64,000 nucleotides of DNA. It comes from Comamonas odontotermitis (GTDB taxonomy: Bacteria; Pseudomonadota; Gammaproteobacteria; Burkholderiales; Burkholderiaceae_C). The DNA lies in assembly GCF_020080045.1 (NCBI RefSeq), contig NZ_CP083451.1, forward strand, positions 3,521,001-3,585,000, given 5' to 3'. Positions 1 through 9,400 of the stretch are shown here, in pieces. The notes beneath the pieces are model-generated. The model was not told the origin of the DNA and searched no databases. It worked only from the letters and a program-made list of their open reading frames with translations. Numbering within the stretch: the first letter of the stretch is position 1; each line of letters starts with the position of its first letter. The translations under genes and the position numbers were made by a program.

Positions 1-1005
1 CTCGGCGCCCACGATGCGACCCGCGTCGTCGAAGCCAATGTCGTATTCATACCAGAAGCAGTGGCGCCGCCCCGTGATCATGAAATCGTCATCCCGGTCC
101 AGACGCAGCTTGACAGGGCGCCCCAGCTTGCGGGCTGCCACCGCCGCAACACAGGCAAACAGCGCCGATTGCGATTCCTTGCCGCCAAAACCTCCGCCCA
201 TGCGCCTGCATTCCACATGCACATCGTGCGCGTGCACGCCCAGCGCATGCGCGACCAGGTGCTGCATTTCACTCGGGTGCTGGGTGGAGCAGTACACATG
301 CATGGCCTGCCCTTCCTTGGGAATGGCGTAGCTGATCTGGCCTTCCAGATAGAACTGCTCCTGGCCACCCACTTCCCACTGGCCTTGCAGCCGGTGGGGT
401 GCGTTCTCGATGGCCTGCGTGGTTGCACCTGCCTGCGTCTCTCGCGTCAGCTTCATCGGTGGCACCACATACTGGCCGCGTGCATGGGCCTGCTGCGGAG
501 TCAGCACCGGCTCGGCCGCTTCCACGCTGGCAATCTTCTTGGCCAGCGCCGCTGCCCGTCGCGCGGCCTGTCGCGTGCGTGCAAGCACGGCAAACAGGGG
601 TTGACCCAGGTAACGGATCTCGCCATCGCACAGAATCGGGTCGTCGTGGATGATCGATCCGCAGTCATTGACACCGGGAATATCAGTCGCCGTCAGCACA
701 GCCACCACATCGGGCATGGTGCGCACGGCATCCAGGTCCAGCCCCAGCAAGCGGCCATGGGCTATCGGCGCGAGGCCCAATGCGCAATGCAAGGTGCCTG
801 CCAACTCGGGCATGTCGTCAATGTAGGCGGCCTCGCCTGCCACATGCAGCGCAGCCGATTCGTGGGTGCGACTGATGCCGACGCGACGTCCCTGTTGCAG
901 TGCCTGCGCTTCCGTATCGGTATCGATGCGCAGCGCCTGGTTGTCGCTGTAATGGGCAAAGGCCTCTGCACCCGCCAGCAGCTGTTTGGGAATTGCTTGG
1001 TTCAT
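1..1005 (-). CDS. xdhB: Xanthine dehydrogenase, molybdopterin-binding subunit (5' part)
   Basis: Large subunit of the cytoplasmic molybdenum hydroxylase that oxidises hypoxanthine and xanthine to urate in purine breakdown. Only the first 335 codons are in the window; the reading frame is open to the window edge, so the 3' end is missing. Visible signs are an N-terminal segment typical of the family followed by the glycine-rich molybdopterin loop MGGGFGGKES near residue 275 and the HxxxxxxRHCFWYEYDIGFD-like stretch close to the edge. The ATG lies 1 base after the xdhA stop, and an AAGGAG ribosome site sits 6 bases upstream inside the end of xdhA, so translation is probably coupled. xdhC, the usual third gene, would lie outside. 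Confidence 0.93.
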   Translation of the reverse strand, partial: MNQAIPKQLLAGAEAFAHYSDNQALRIDTDTEAQALQQGRRVGISRTHESAALHVAGEAAYIDDMPELAGTLHCALGLAPIAHGRLLGLDLDAVRTMPDVVAVLTATDIPGVNDCGSIIHDDPILCDGEIRYLGQPLFAVLARTRQAARRAAALAKKIASVEAAEPVLTPQQAHARGQYVVPPMKLTRETQAGATTQAIENAPHRLQGQWEVGGQEQFYLEGQISYAIPKEGQAMHVYCSTQHPSEMQHLVAHALGVHAHDVHVECRRMGGGFGGKESQSALFACVAAVAARKLGRPVKLRLDRDDDFMITGRRHCFWYEYDIGFDDAGRIVGAE

Positions 1006-1006
1006 G

Positions 1007-2587
1007 TCAGGCTCCTTGCTCGCTGGTAGCGCGCACCACATGGGGCATCACCGACCACACGGTGGTATCGGCACTGGCAAGCGGGGCATCGGCCCTCGTC
1101 TCCAGCCACAGCCGCTGCAGCAGGTTTTGCGCCACTTTCATACGGTAGGTGTCGCTGGCGCGCATGTCGGTCATCGGTTGAAAATCCTGCGCCAACGCCT
1201 GCTGCGCAAGCTTGACGGTTTCTGCCGTCCATGGCTGGCCCAGTACAGCAGCTTCGGCCTTGGCCGCGCGCCTGACAGTGGCTGCCATGCCTCCAAACGC
1301 CATGCGCACCGCCTGCACCTTGCCTTGCGCATCCAAGGCCACGGCCAAGCCTGCGCACAGTGCCGAAATATCGCAGTCAAAACGCTTGCTGATCTTGTAG
1401 GCTCGCACCTGGAAATTCTGCTGCCGCAGCTGCGCCAATGGCACCACCAGGCCCTGCACGAACTCTCCGGGCTCCATCTGGTTTTTCATGTAGTCCAGAT
1501 AGAAATCAGCCAACAACATCCGCCGCACGCGCTCGGCCTTGCGCAGCACAATCTCGGCATCCAGGGCCATCAGCACCGGGGGTGCGTCGCCAATCGGCGA
1601 TCCGTTGGCCACATTGCCACCCATGGTTCCTGCATGGCGCACCGGCGGCGATGCAAAACGCAGCCACACATCCTGCAGGCTGGGAAAGCGCTGCGCCAGC
1701 GCGGCCCAGGCGTCTTCCAGAGAGGCTCCGGCGCCGATATGGAGCGAACCGTCGCGCTCCTCGATCTGGCGCAGCTCGGCCACGCGGCCAATGGCAATGA
1801 TGTCACCCAGCTCGCGGAACTGCTTGGTGATCCACAGGCCTACGTCTGTAGTGCCAGCAATCAGCCGCGCCTGCGGAAGCTGCGCGCGCAGACGGGCCAG
1901 GCTGTCCAGGCTGGCAGGGGCGTGGAACTGCGCCGTGCCATCGCTGTACTGCCAATCCGCATCGCTGTGCAGAGACTGGAGTGCAGCCACAACAGGCGCC
2001 GTATCGAACTGGCGACCGGGCAGATCGAACATGCGCTGGCCCGCATCCAGAATCGGCCGGTAGCCGGTGCAGCGGCACAGGTTGCCCGACAGCGCATCGG
2101 CCAGTTGCTGCCGGGTGGGAGCAGGGCTATGTTGCGCCTGCTGCTGTTCGTAGACAGACCACAGAGACATCACAAAACCCGGAGTACAGAACCCGCACTG
2201 GGAGCCGTGGCACTCCACCATGGCCTGTTGCACGGGATGCAGATCGGCGCAGCCCGCATCAGCCTGCGTCGGCTTGCAGGCGGTTTTCATGTCTTCCACA
2301 GTGAACAGCGCCTTGCCATGCAGATTGGGCAGCAGCTGGATACAGGCGTTCACGGTCTGCAGCTTCAGGCCCTGCACCGCCTGCGGATCGCCGGCTTCGG
2401 CAAGTTCAGCCACCAGCACGGTGCAGGCACCGCAATCGCCTTCATTGCAGCCCTCCTTGGTGCCATGGCAATGGGCATCTTCGCGCAGCCAGTCCAGTAC
2501 GGAGCAGGTAGGCGCCGTGCCATCGACTTGCGTGATGCGGCCCTGGTGATAAAAACGGATAGGTTGGGGTACGGTCGGCTGGCTCAT
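1007..2587 (-). CDS. xdhA: Xanthine dehydrogenase small subunit (FeS/FAD)
   Basis: Electron-transfer subunit of xanthine dehydrogenase, 526 residues. It carries two [2Fe-2S] clusters, seen as C47-x4-C52-x2-C55 with C82, and C131-x2-C134 with C171-x-C173, and then a FAD-binding domain of the CO-dehydrogenase flavoprotein type (AGTTDVGLWITK region, GTMGGNVANGSPIGD). I chose the ATG at 2587 because the protein then begins directly before the ferredoxin-like domain; an in-frame ATG at 2602 is possible and a longer upstream extension looks non-coding. It is the first gene of a minus-strand operon with xdhB and is divergent from the lytic transglycosylase gene. Confidence 0.93.
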   Translation of the reverse strand: MSQPTVPQPIRFYHQGRITQVDGTAPTCSVLDWLREDAHCHGTKEGCNEGDCGACTVLVAELAEAGDPQAVQGLKLQTVNACIQLLPNLHGKALFTVEDMKTACKPTQADAGCADLHPVQQAMVECHGSQCGFCTPGFVMSLWSVYEQQQAQHSPAPTRQQLADALSGNLCRCTGYRPILDAGQRMFDLPGRQFDTAPVVAALQSLHSDADWQYSDGTAQFHAPASLDSLARLRAQLPQARLIAGTTDVGLWITKQFRELGDIIAIGRVAELRQIEERDGSLHIGAGASLEDAWAALAQRFPSLQDVWLRFASPPVRHAGTMGGNVANGSPIGDAPPVLMALDAEIVLRKAERVRRMLLADFYLDYMKNQMEPGEFVQGLVVPLAQLRQQNFQVRAYKISKRFDCDISALCAGLAVALDAQGKVQAVRMAFGGMAATVRRAAKAEAAVLGQPWTAETVKLAQQALAQDFQPMTDMRASDTYRMKVAQNLLQRLWLETRADAPLASADTTVWSVMPHVVRATSEQGA

Positions 2588-2807
2588 GGTGGGTATTGCC
2601 ATGCCCGGCTGGGCACACGGCTTCAAATTTCCTATCAGCGTAGTGTGCCGCGCCGCCCAGCGCATAACAACCCGGCGATAAGCGCTATTGCCCAGCCCAT
2701 ATAGTTTTGGGTTAACCCGTACAAATTGAGGCAGTTCCAGCCATGACAGTGGTCGTCCGTACAGGGTTTACCAGAGTGCGCGTCACCAAACAGGTATATT
2801 GCGCAGC
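2588..2807. promoter_or_regulatory. Divergent promoter region xdhA / lytic transglycosylase
   Basis: 220 bases without a gene between two divergent starts. It contains a perfect 10-base palindrome GGGTTAACCC at 2709-2718, embedded in TTTTGGGTTAACCCGTACAA, which is a candidate operator for the xanthine dehydrogenase operon. No clear sigma-70 hexamers could be assigned with confidence. Confidence 0.35.
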
Positions 2808-4064
2808 ATGAACTTTCGCCGCACCTCCCTTGCCTTGCCCCAGCTTGCCTTGCTTGCCAGCCTGGGTTTTTCAGCCCCGGCCGCACTGGCACAAGCCAGC
2901 CCGCCGCAAGAGCCGCCCCAGCTCAGCAGCGCGGAGTTTCAGTCCTGCCTGTCGGAGCTGCGTGCCAGCAAGGCCTTCGCCGCCATCACCCCGGCCACAT
3001 TCACGCAGTACACCGAGCACCTGCAGCCCGATGCCACGGTGCTGCCGCTTCTGAATCGCCAGCCCGAGTTCAGCATGCCGGTGTGGGACTACCTGGCGGT
3101 GCTGGTCGACGACCAGCGTGTGGCCGATGGCCGCGCCGCCTACTCCAAGTGGCAGGACACGCTCGCCAAGATCGAACAGAGCACCGGCGTATCCCCTCAG
3201 ATCGTGGTGGGCGTGTGGGGCGTCGAGAGCAATTTCGGCCAGAACCTGGGCGGCCGTTCGCTGGTGCAGTCGCTCGGTACCCTGTCCTGTTTTGGCCGTC
3301 GCCAGGCCTACTTCCGCGGCGAATTCGCCAGCGCGCTGCGCATTCTGCAAGAAGGCCACATCGCAGAATCCAAGCTGGTCGGGTCATGGGCAGGTGCATT
3401 TGGCCAAACCCAGTTCATGCCATCCACGTTCTTTCGCAGCGCGGTCGATTTTGACGGCGACGGCCGCCGCGACATCGTGGACAGCGTGCCCGATGCGCTG
3501 GCCTCCACGGCCACGTTCCTGAAGAATGCCGGCTACCGCCCAGGGCAACCCTGGGGGTTTGAGGTGAAGCTGCCCGCCAACTTTGACGCCAGCGATGCAG
3601 GGCGCAAGAACAAAAAGCCCATTGCTACCTGGCGCGCTGCAGGAGTGACACTGGTGAACGGCCAGCCACTTCCCGACAGCCTGCCCACTGCCGGGTTGAT
3701 GATTCCTGCCGCCGGTGGCCCGGCCTTTTTGGTGGGGCGTAACTTTGATGCGCTCTACAGCTACAACGCATCGGAAAACTACGCGCTGGCGATTGCCCAG
3801 CTGTCGAACCTGGTGGCCAGCCCCGCTGAAAGCCGCACCGGCTTTGTCGCAGCCTGGCCCACGGATGACCCTGGCCTGTCACGCGCACAGAACAAGGAAC
3901 TGCAGCAGGCGTTACTCGCTCGCGGCTACGACATCGGCAGCGCTGATGGCATGATCGGTGCCAAGACGCGCGAAGCCATCAAGGCCGAGCAAACCCGCCT
4001 GGGACAGAAGGCCGACGGCCGCGCCGGCCAGAAGCTCCTGCGCGCCATCTCTGCCAGCAACTGA
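2808..4064 (+). CDS. Lytic murein transglycosylase, MltB family, with peptidoglycan-binding domain
   Basis: Periplasmic enzyme that cleaves the MurNAc-GlcNAc bond of peptidoglycan with formation of 1,6-anhydro ends. The 418-residue protein has a signal peptide (about 1-29, ending AALA-QA), an SLT/MltB catalytic domain with the likely catalytic Glu140 in VWGVESNFG and the AFGQTQFMPSTF motif near 205, and a C-terminal PG_binding_1 repeat (about 355-415, KELQQALLARGYDIGSADG). I chose the ATG at 2808; an upstream in-frame TTG would add three residues only. No lipobox, so a soluble or Sec-exported protein rather than a lipoprotein. It is convergent with pbpC, another wall enzyme. Confidence 0.93.
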   Translation: MNFRRTSLALPQLALLASLGFSAPAALAQASPPQEPPQLSSAEFQSCLSELRASKAFAAITPATFTQYTEHLQPDATVLPLLNRQPEFSMPVWDYLAVLVDDQRVADGRAAYSKWQDTLAKIEQSTGVSPQIVVGVWGVESNFGQNLGGRSLVQSLGTLSCFGRRQAYFRGEFASALRILQEGHIAESKLVGSWAGAFGQTQFMPSTFFRSAVDFDGDGRRDIVDSVPDALASTATFLKNAGYRPGQPWGFEVKLPANFDASDAGRKNKKPIATWRAAGVTLVNGQPLPDSLPTAGLMIPAAGGPAFLVGRNFDALYSYNASENYALAIAQLSNLVASPAESRTGFVAAWPTDDPGLSRAQNKELQQALLARGYDIGSADGMIGAKTREAIKAEQTRLGQKADGRAGQKLLRAISASN

Positions 4065-4072
4065 AACAGGGT

Positions 4073-4104
4073 CATGCTGTGGCAACAGCATGCCGTATAT
4101 ACGG
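4073..4104. terminator. Hairpin between convergent transglycosylase gene and pbpC
   Basis: Perfect inverted repeat CATGCTGT-GGCA-ACAGCATG (4073-4092) followed by the palindrome CCGTATATACGG (4093-4104), in the 82-base gap between two convergent genes. There is no T tract, so it may act as a hairpin barrier rather than a classic intrinsic terminator. Confidence 0.45.
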
Positions 4105-4146
4105 TCCCCAAACGAGCAAGCTGCCAAAGCCGCTTTTCATACAAGT

Positions 4147-6417
4147 TCAGCGCCTGGACTGTTTCACACCCGCGCCCCGCACTTCGAGCCGGATGCTGTC
4201 CAGGACCTCTCCCTTGGCATTGACCAATTCCACCTGATGGCGCCCGGGCCACGGCAACCAGGCCCAGCGCGCACCGCGGGCCACTTCCTTGCCATCCATG
4301 CGCCAACGTGCCGATGCACTGTCTGCCACGAACTGCAGACGCTGGCGGTCCGGCGGGATATCCGGATCGACCGCTACGATGGTGCCGTTCGCTGGCGCCA
4401 CGATGCGGGCGAGGGTAGACGCCTGCGCATCGCCCGGTTGGCGGCTCGCGGGCAACTCGTCCAGGCCGCTCGCCTGGCCATCAAGCGCAAATCGCTTTTG
4501 TGCGGTGCCAGCCAGAAACCACTCCTGGCGCCGCGCTTCCAACGCAAAACCTGCACCCGGTTGCCCTTCTGGGGCAACACCAAAATCCACCCATTGGACC
4601 GCCACGCCCGCAGGTGCCTGCGGCGCGCGGCTGGGCCGGTCCCGGTGCAGAAAACCCATCATCGCCGCCCACATGGGCGCCGCACCGCTGGTGCCGCTTA
4701 CCGAATGCATGGCCGCACCGCTGGCATTGCCCACCCACACGCCCACGGTGTAGCGATCAGACCAGCCAATGGCCCAGTTGTCGCGCATGTCCTTGCTGGT
4801 ACCGGTCTTGACCGCCGTCCAGCTACGCGTTCCCAGCACGCTGCTGGTGCCAAACGTACGCACGCGGGCGTTGTTGTCGGCCAACATGTCGCCCACGATG
4901 AAGGCCGCGCCCGCATCCATCACCTGTTGGTACTGCGGCTTGGTGGCAACGGCTGTGATGGATGGGGCGACCGCGCTGTAGCGCCCGCCATTGGCCAAAG
5001 CACGGTAGGCATTGGTCAGTTGCAGCAGCGGAATTTCCGGGCTACCCAGCGCCAGGCTATAGCCAAAATAGCTGCCCGATTCACGCATGGGCATGCCCAG
5101 GTGGTTCAATTGGTCAAAGAAATCGTCGACCCCTACCATCACCAAGGTGCGCACAGCCGGCACATTGAGGGACGCGCCCAACGCCGTTCGCACTGATACC
5201 CAGCCTTTGAAGCTGCGGTCATAGTTTTGCGGAATGTAGAGGCCGCTGGCGGTAGGAATGCGCGCCGGCGAATCCTCGATGAGCGAGGCTGCCGTGAGCT
5301 TGTGCTCCGCAATGGCCTGGCCATACAAAAACGGCTTGAGCGTGGAGCCCGGCTGTCGGGGGGCCAGAACAGCATCCACCTCGTCAGCCTGGCTCAGCGC
5401 GCCCGATGACCCGATCCAGGCCAGCACCTGGCCCGTGGCGTTGTCCAGCACCAAGATCGCGCCATCCTGCACATTGCTCGTGCGCAACTCCTGCAGGTGC
5501 TGGTTCAGCGTATCGACAGCAAAACGCTGCAGCGGCGCACTGACCGTGGTTCGCAGGCTGGCTACACCTTGTAGGCGCGATGCAGCCACTTTGGTGTCGC
5601 GCTGCTCACGCAGCGCAATGCGGCTGAAGTGAGGCGCGATGCCGTTGCTTGCTTCAAAGGCCCGCTTCTTGAGCGCCACCTCGGTGAAGAACACCACGGC
5701 GTCACAATCCACAGAGCCAACACCAACACCGGCGCCCGCGCGCATGTCCTTGAGAACGCCGCAGGCCCGCTGCCCTACCTGCACGGGGCGTGCGTTTGGT
5801 GCGCGCACCAGCGCGGCGGCCACTGCGGCTTCACGGTCATCCAGCCCATGTGGCGCCTTGTCGAACAAGGTGCGCGAGAGCGCGTCGATGCCCACCATCT
5901 CGCCGCGAAACGGCACCAGGTTGAGGTAGGCCTCCAGAATCTGGGTTTTGCTCCAGCGCCTATCCAGCACCTGGGCCGCCACGGTCTGTCCCGCCTTCTG
6001 CACCACACTGCGCCCCCCGCTACTGCGGCGCCAGTCGCCATCCAGCAAACCGGCCAGTTGCATGGTGATGGTGCTGGCACCGCGCGTGCGCTGATTCCAC
6101 AGGTTGTCCCAGGCCGCAGCCGTTACCGCCGCCCAGTCCACCCCACTGTGTTCAAAGAAGCGCCGGTCTTCGCTCAAGACCATGGCAGTGCGCAATGCGG
6201 CGGAAACCTCCGTCAGCGGCACCCAGTCGCCCCGCCGCACCGAGGAATCCGTGCGCACGCGCTGCAACAGTTCACCCTCGCGCGACAGCACGCGGGTTTC
6301 CGACGATTTGAAATCCTGCTGAACTTCGGCAAAGCTGGGCACCGCATATGCCAGCGGTGAGTGCGCCAGCCATACCACGGCCAGCGCACGCAAGGGGTTG
6401 GTCCATCGCTGCATCAC
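4147..6417 (-). CDS. pbpC: Penicillin-binding protein 1C
   Basis: Bifunctional class A-like peptidoglycan synthase, 756 residues, anchored by an N-terminal signal/membrane segment (about 8-26). The GT51 glycosyltransferase domain shows catalytic Glu83 in VLSEDRRFFEHSG and the RGASTITMQLAG motif (112-123). The transpeptidase domain shows SxxK (S358-K361, STLK), SxN (S416-N418) and KTG (537-539). A C-terminal PBP1C-specific domain follows from about 660. Its ATG overlaps the stop of the upstream alpha-2-macroglobulin gene by four bases (ATGA), giving the widely conserved A2M-pbpC pair, thought to link wall repair with protease trapping in the periplasm. All catalytic motifs are intact. Confidence 0.96.
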   Translation of the reverse strand: MMQRWTNPLRALAVVWLAHSPLAYAVPSFAEVQQDFKSSETRVLSREGELLQRVRTDSSVRRGDWVPLTEVSAALRTAMVLSEDRRFFEHSGVDWAAVTAAAWDNLWNQRTRGASTITMQLAGLLDGDWRRSSGGRSVVQKAGQTVAAQVLDRRWSKTQILEAYLNLVPFRGEMVGIDALSRTLFDKAPHGLDDREAAVAAALVRAPNARPVQVGQRACGVLKDMRAGAGVGVGSVDCDAVVFFTEVALKKRAFEASNGIAPHFSRIALREQRDTKVAASRLQGVASLRTTVSAPLQRFAVDTLNQHLQELRTSNVQDGAILVLDNATGQVLAWIGSSGALSQADEVDAVLAPRQPGSTLKPFLYGQAIAEHKLTAASLIEDSPARIPTASGLYIPQNYDRSFKGWVSVRTALGASLNVPAVRTLVMVGVDDFFDQLNHLGMPMRESGSYFGYSLALGSPEIPLLQLTNAYRALANGGRYSAVAPSITAVATKPQYQQVMDAGAAFIVGDMLADNNARVRTFGTSSVLGTRSWTAVKTGTSKDMRDNWAIGWSDRYTVGVWVGNASGAAMHSVSGTSGAAPMWAAMMGFLHRDRPSRAPQAPAGVAVQWVDFGVAPEGQPGAGFALEARRQEWFLAGTAQKRFALDGQASGLDELPASRQPGDAQASTLARIVAPANGTIVAVDPDIPPDRQRLQFVADSASARWRMDGKEVARGARWAWLPWPGRHQVELVNAKGEVLDSIRLEVRGAGVKQSRR

Positions 6418-9400
6418 TTGCTCGCTGGCACCACCGTCATTTTGGCGTTGGGCACCATGCCAAACATCTCGGGCGCGTACAAAGCTTCGATGCGGGTGGC
6501 AGGCATGGCGAACTCGCCCGTGTTGTTGACGCGGAAGCTGTACTGCAAGCTGAGCTTGCCCTGCGGCAGGTACCCATAGTAGGCGCGGTATGCCTCGAAC
6601 GAACGCTCCTCAAAGGCCTTCCAGCCCCAGCCGGTGGATTTCTCGCCATCGGTTGCCAGCGCCGAATCGCGGCCGAGGCCACTGCCCAGAATGGTGGCGC
6701 CGCCAGGCACTGGGTCGGTGATCGCAACCCAGGTCATGTTGGCGCTGGCATTGACCTCCAGCGTCACCCGCAGCACATCGCCACGCGTGTACTGGCCTGC
6801 CGGCAGGCTCTTGTTGGCCTGTTCCACTGCTGTGATGGTCTTGCTGATGGTGTAGCCAGCGGACAGTTGCGATTTGAGCGGTATCGCTGCCTGCGACTGC
6901 ACCGTCAGCCACGGCTTGCCCGTGCCCTTTTGCTGCACCTTCAGACTTTGCTGGCCATTGGCCCAGGGCAGATCCATGGTGTTATTCAACCACGGCGAGA
7001 TCTGCTCCGTCGGACCCACGGCACGCTTGCCGCCCTGCGCCAGCAGCTCGATCGCATCCGGCGCCTTGGTGATGCGGCTCCAGTCCACCGACGCACTCTT
7101 GCCTCCCATGCTTGCTTCAGTCGTCCCCGTCACCGGTTCAGACTCATACATGCGCGAGAAGCGCTCCAGCGCCATCGCGCCCCACAGGTTCGCAGTGGTA
7201 GTGCTCCAGGCACCGCTCTTCTGGCGACCGATGAAGCTGCTGGCCAGGCGAGGCAGATCATCCTTCCAGGCAGGATCACCCATGATGACGAGCATGAAGC
7301 GCGCCAATGTGGTGTCGCCGTTTTGCATCAGCCACCACCAGTAGTCGTTGTTCTCGTTGGCGAACAACACCTTGGTGCCCTGGTAGCTCAGGCGCGCACG
7401 CAGAATCTGGTTGGCCTCTTCCATCAGCTTGGTGCGGTTGGGCGCATCCTTCATATTCTGCAGAATCGACAGCCAGTCCACCACAGCCTGCGTGGGCCAG
7501 TCGTTGGGGGCGATGTTGATGCTGGTGAGCATGCGCGGCTGCGCCTTGCCGTGCAGGGCAAGTGCACTGATGGCGGCAATCTTGCGCACATCCAGGTCCG
7601 CGCGCGGGCTCCAGAACTTTCGCTCGATCTTGCCGTCAACAAACTTGCCCAGCGCCGCAGCCATGCGATCCAGCGACGCGGCAGGCAACGCAAACTGTGG
7701 ATCGAGCTTCTTCATCTCGAACGAGGCCTGCAGCAGGTATGCAGTCAGGGTATCGCTGCCGGTATTGCTGCTGCCGGGTTGCGGCGGGAAGTAGTTGGCC
7801 AGGCCATCACCATCCAGGTAGGTGGGCAGGCGGTCCATGGTGTCCTTCCACATCGCTGCATCGCGCAGGCCGATGGCCTTGCTGGATTTCTGCTCCAGGC
7901 ATGCATAGGGGTAGTTCACCCACCAGTCCCGTACGCCAGGCAAGCCTTCGGCCAGGCGCGGCACCATCGACAGCTTGAGGCCACCGCGCCCTGGCAGCGC
8001 GTCCGCAGGCGCACTCACTGGCATGTCCAGGTTGCCATCAAGCTGCACCAGGGTCGCCTGCAAGGTGGTGACGGCCACTGCAGGCACCACGCGCTGGCTG
8101 ACCTTGAGCGCATCAGCCGCGTCGCCATTCTTGTCCTTGGCTGCAATTTCCCACAGCAACTCGCCCTGGCGGCTTTGCGACATATCGGCAGGGGCCGTCA
8201 CCGTCCACGACACCAGCTTGGCATCTCCTGCGGGGATTTCCACGGTCTGTGGCTCCAGTTGCAGCAAGGTTGCCTTGGGCGTGACGACAACCTGCATCGG
8301 CTTGGAGGTTGTGTTGCGCAGGGTAACCTGCGCGTCGTATTTGTCACCATCGCGCACCAGCGGCGGCAGGCCGCTGATGATCTGCAGTTCCTGCGAGGTG
8401 CGGATCTGCGTGCTGCCGGTACCAAACAGCTCCAACCCGCTGTCGGCCACCGCAACGATCTTGAAGCTGGTGAGTGCATCATTCAGCGGCACATCCACCT
8501 CGGCCCGGCCATTGGAGTCCAGAATCACGTCGGGCTTCCACAGCAGCAAGGTGTCGAGCAGTTCGCGGGTCTGGCCGCTGCCGCCGCCGCCACCTGCCGC
8601 CACGGCCTTGCGGCCATAGTGGCGCCTGCCGATGATTTCCATCTGCGCCGTCGAAGTCTCCACGCCCCAGGCGCGCTTCTGGTACATGGCGTCGAGCAGC
8701 GCCCAGCTGTCATTGCGCTTGAGTTCCAGCAGGGCCTGATCCACCGCCGCCACAGCCACGCTCGCACCAGCCGCTGGCTTGCCATTGGGCAGCTTGGCTT
8801 CGATCGTCACCTTGGCAGTATTGCGGATGCGGTAGTTTTCCTTGTCGCTCTTGACCGTGACGGCCAACTGGCGATCGGCAATGCCCACACGGATTTCGGC
8901 CGCACCCAAGCGGTACGCAGGCTTGGACAGATCCACCAGCGCCGTCGGCGCCACGTATTCCTTGCCTTCGTACCAGAAGGCCGTCCACCATTCACGCGGC
9001 GATTTGAAGCCCCAGGTGAAGAAGCTGTACCACGGCACATCGCGCAGGCGGCCACGCAAGGCCATCACGCTCACGTACACATTGGGGCCCCAGCCTTCCT
9101 GCACCTTCAGGTGAACGGTAGGGTCGTCACCGCGCAAGGTCATTACCTGGCTCTGGATGATGCCTTCGCGCTCCACCGTCACCAGCGCCGTTGCCTCACG
9201 GAAGGGCATGCGTACCTGGAAACGGGCGGTATCACCCACCTTGTACGCTTTCTTTTCAGGCAGCAGATCCATGCGGTCGTTGTCATCGCCGCCAAACCAC
9301 AGCTCGCCTTGCTTGGTCACCCAGACGGAGGTCGCCGCCTGCGATATGCGGCCCTTGTCGTCCTGCGCTTCTGCAATCAGCTCAACCTCGCCGTTGTCCT

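Noticed and set aside
986..2704. Long plus-strand frame opposite xdhA
   Set aside because: Shadow of xdhA; no recognisable domain and typical antisense composition.
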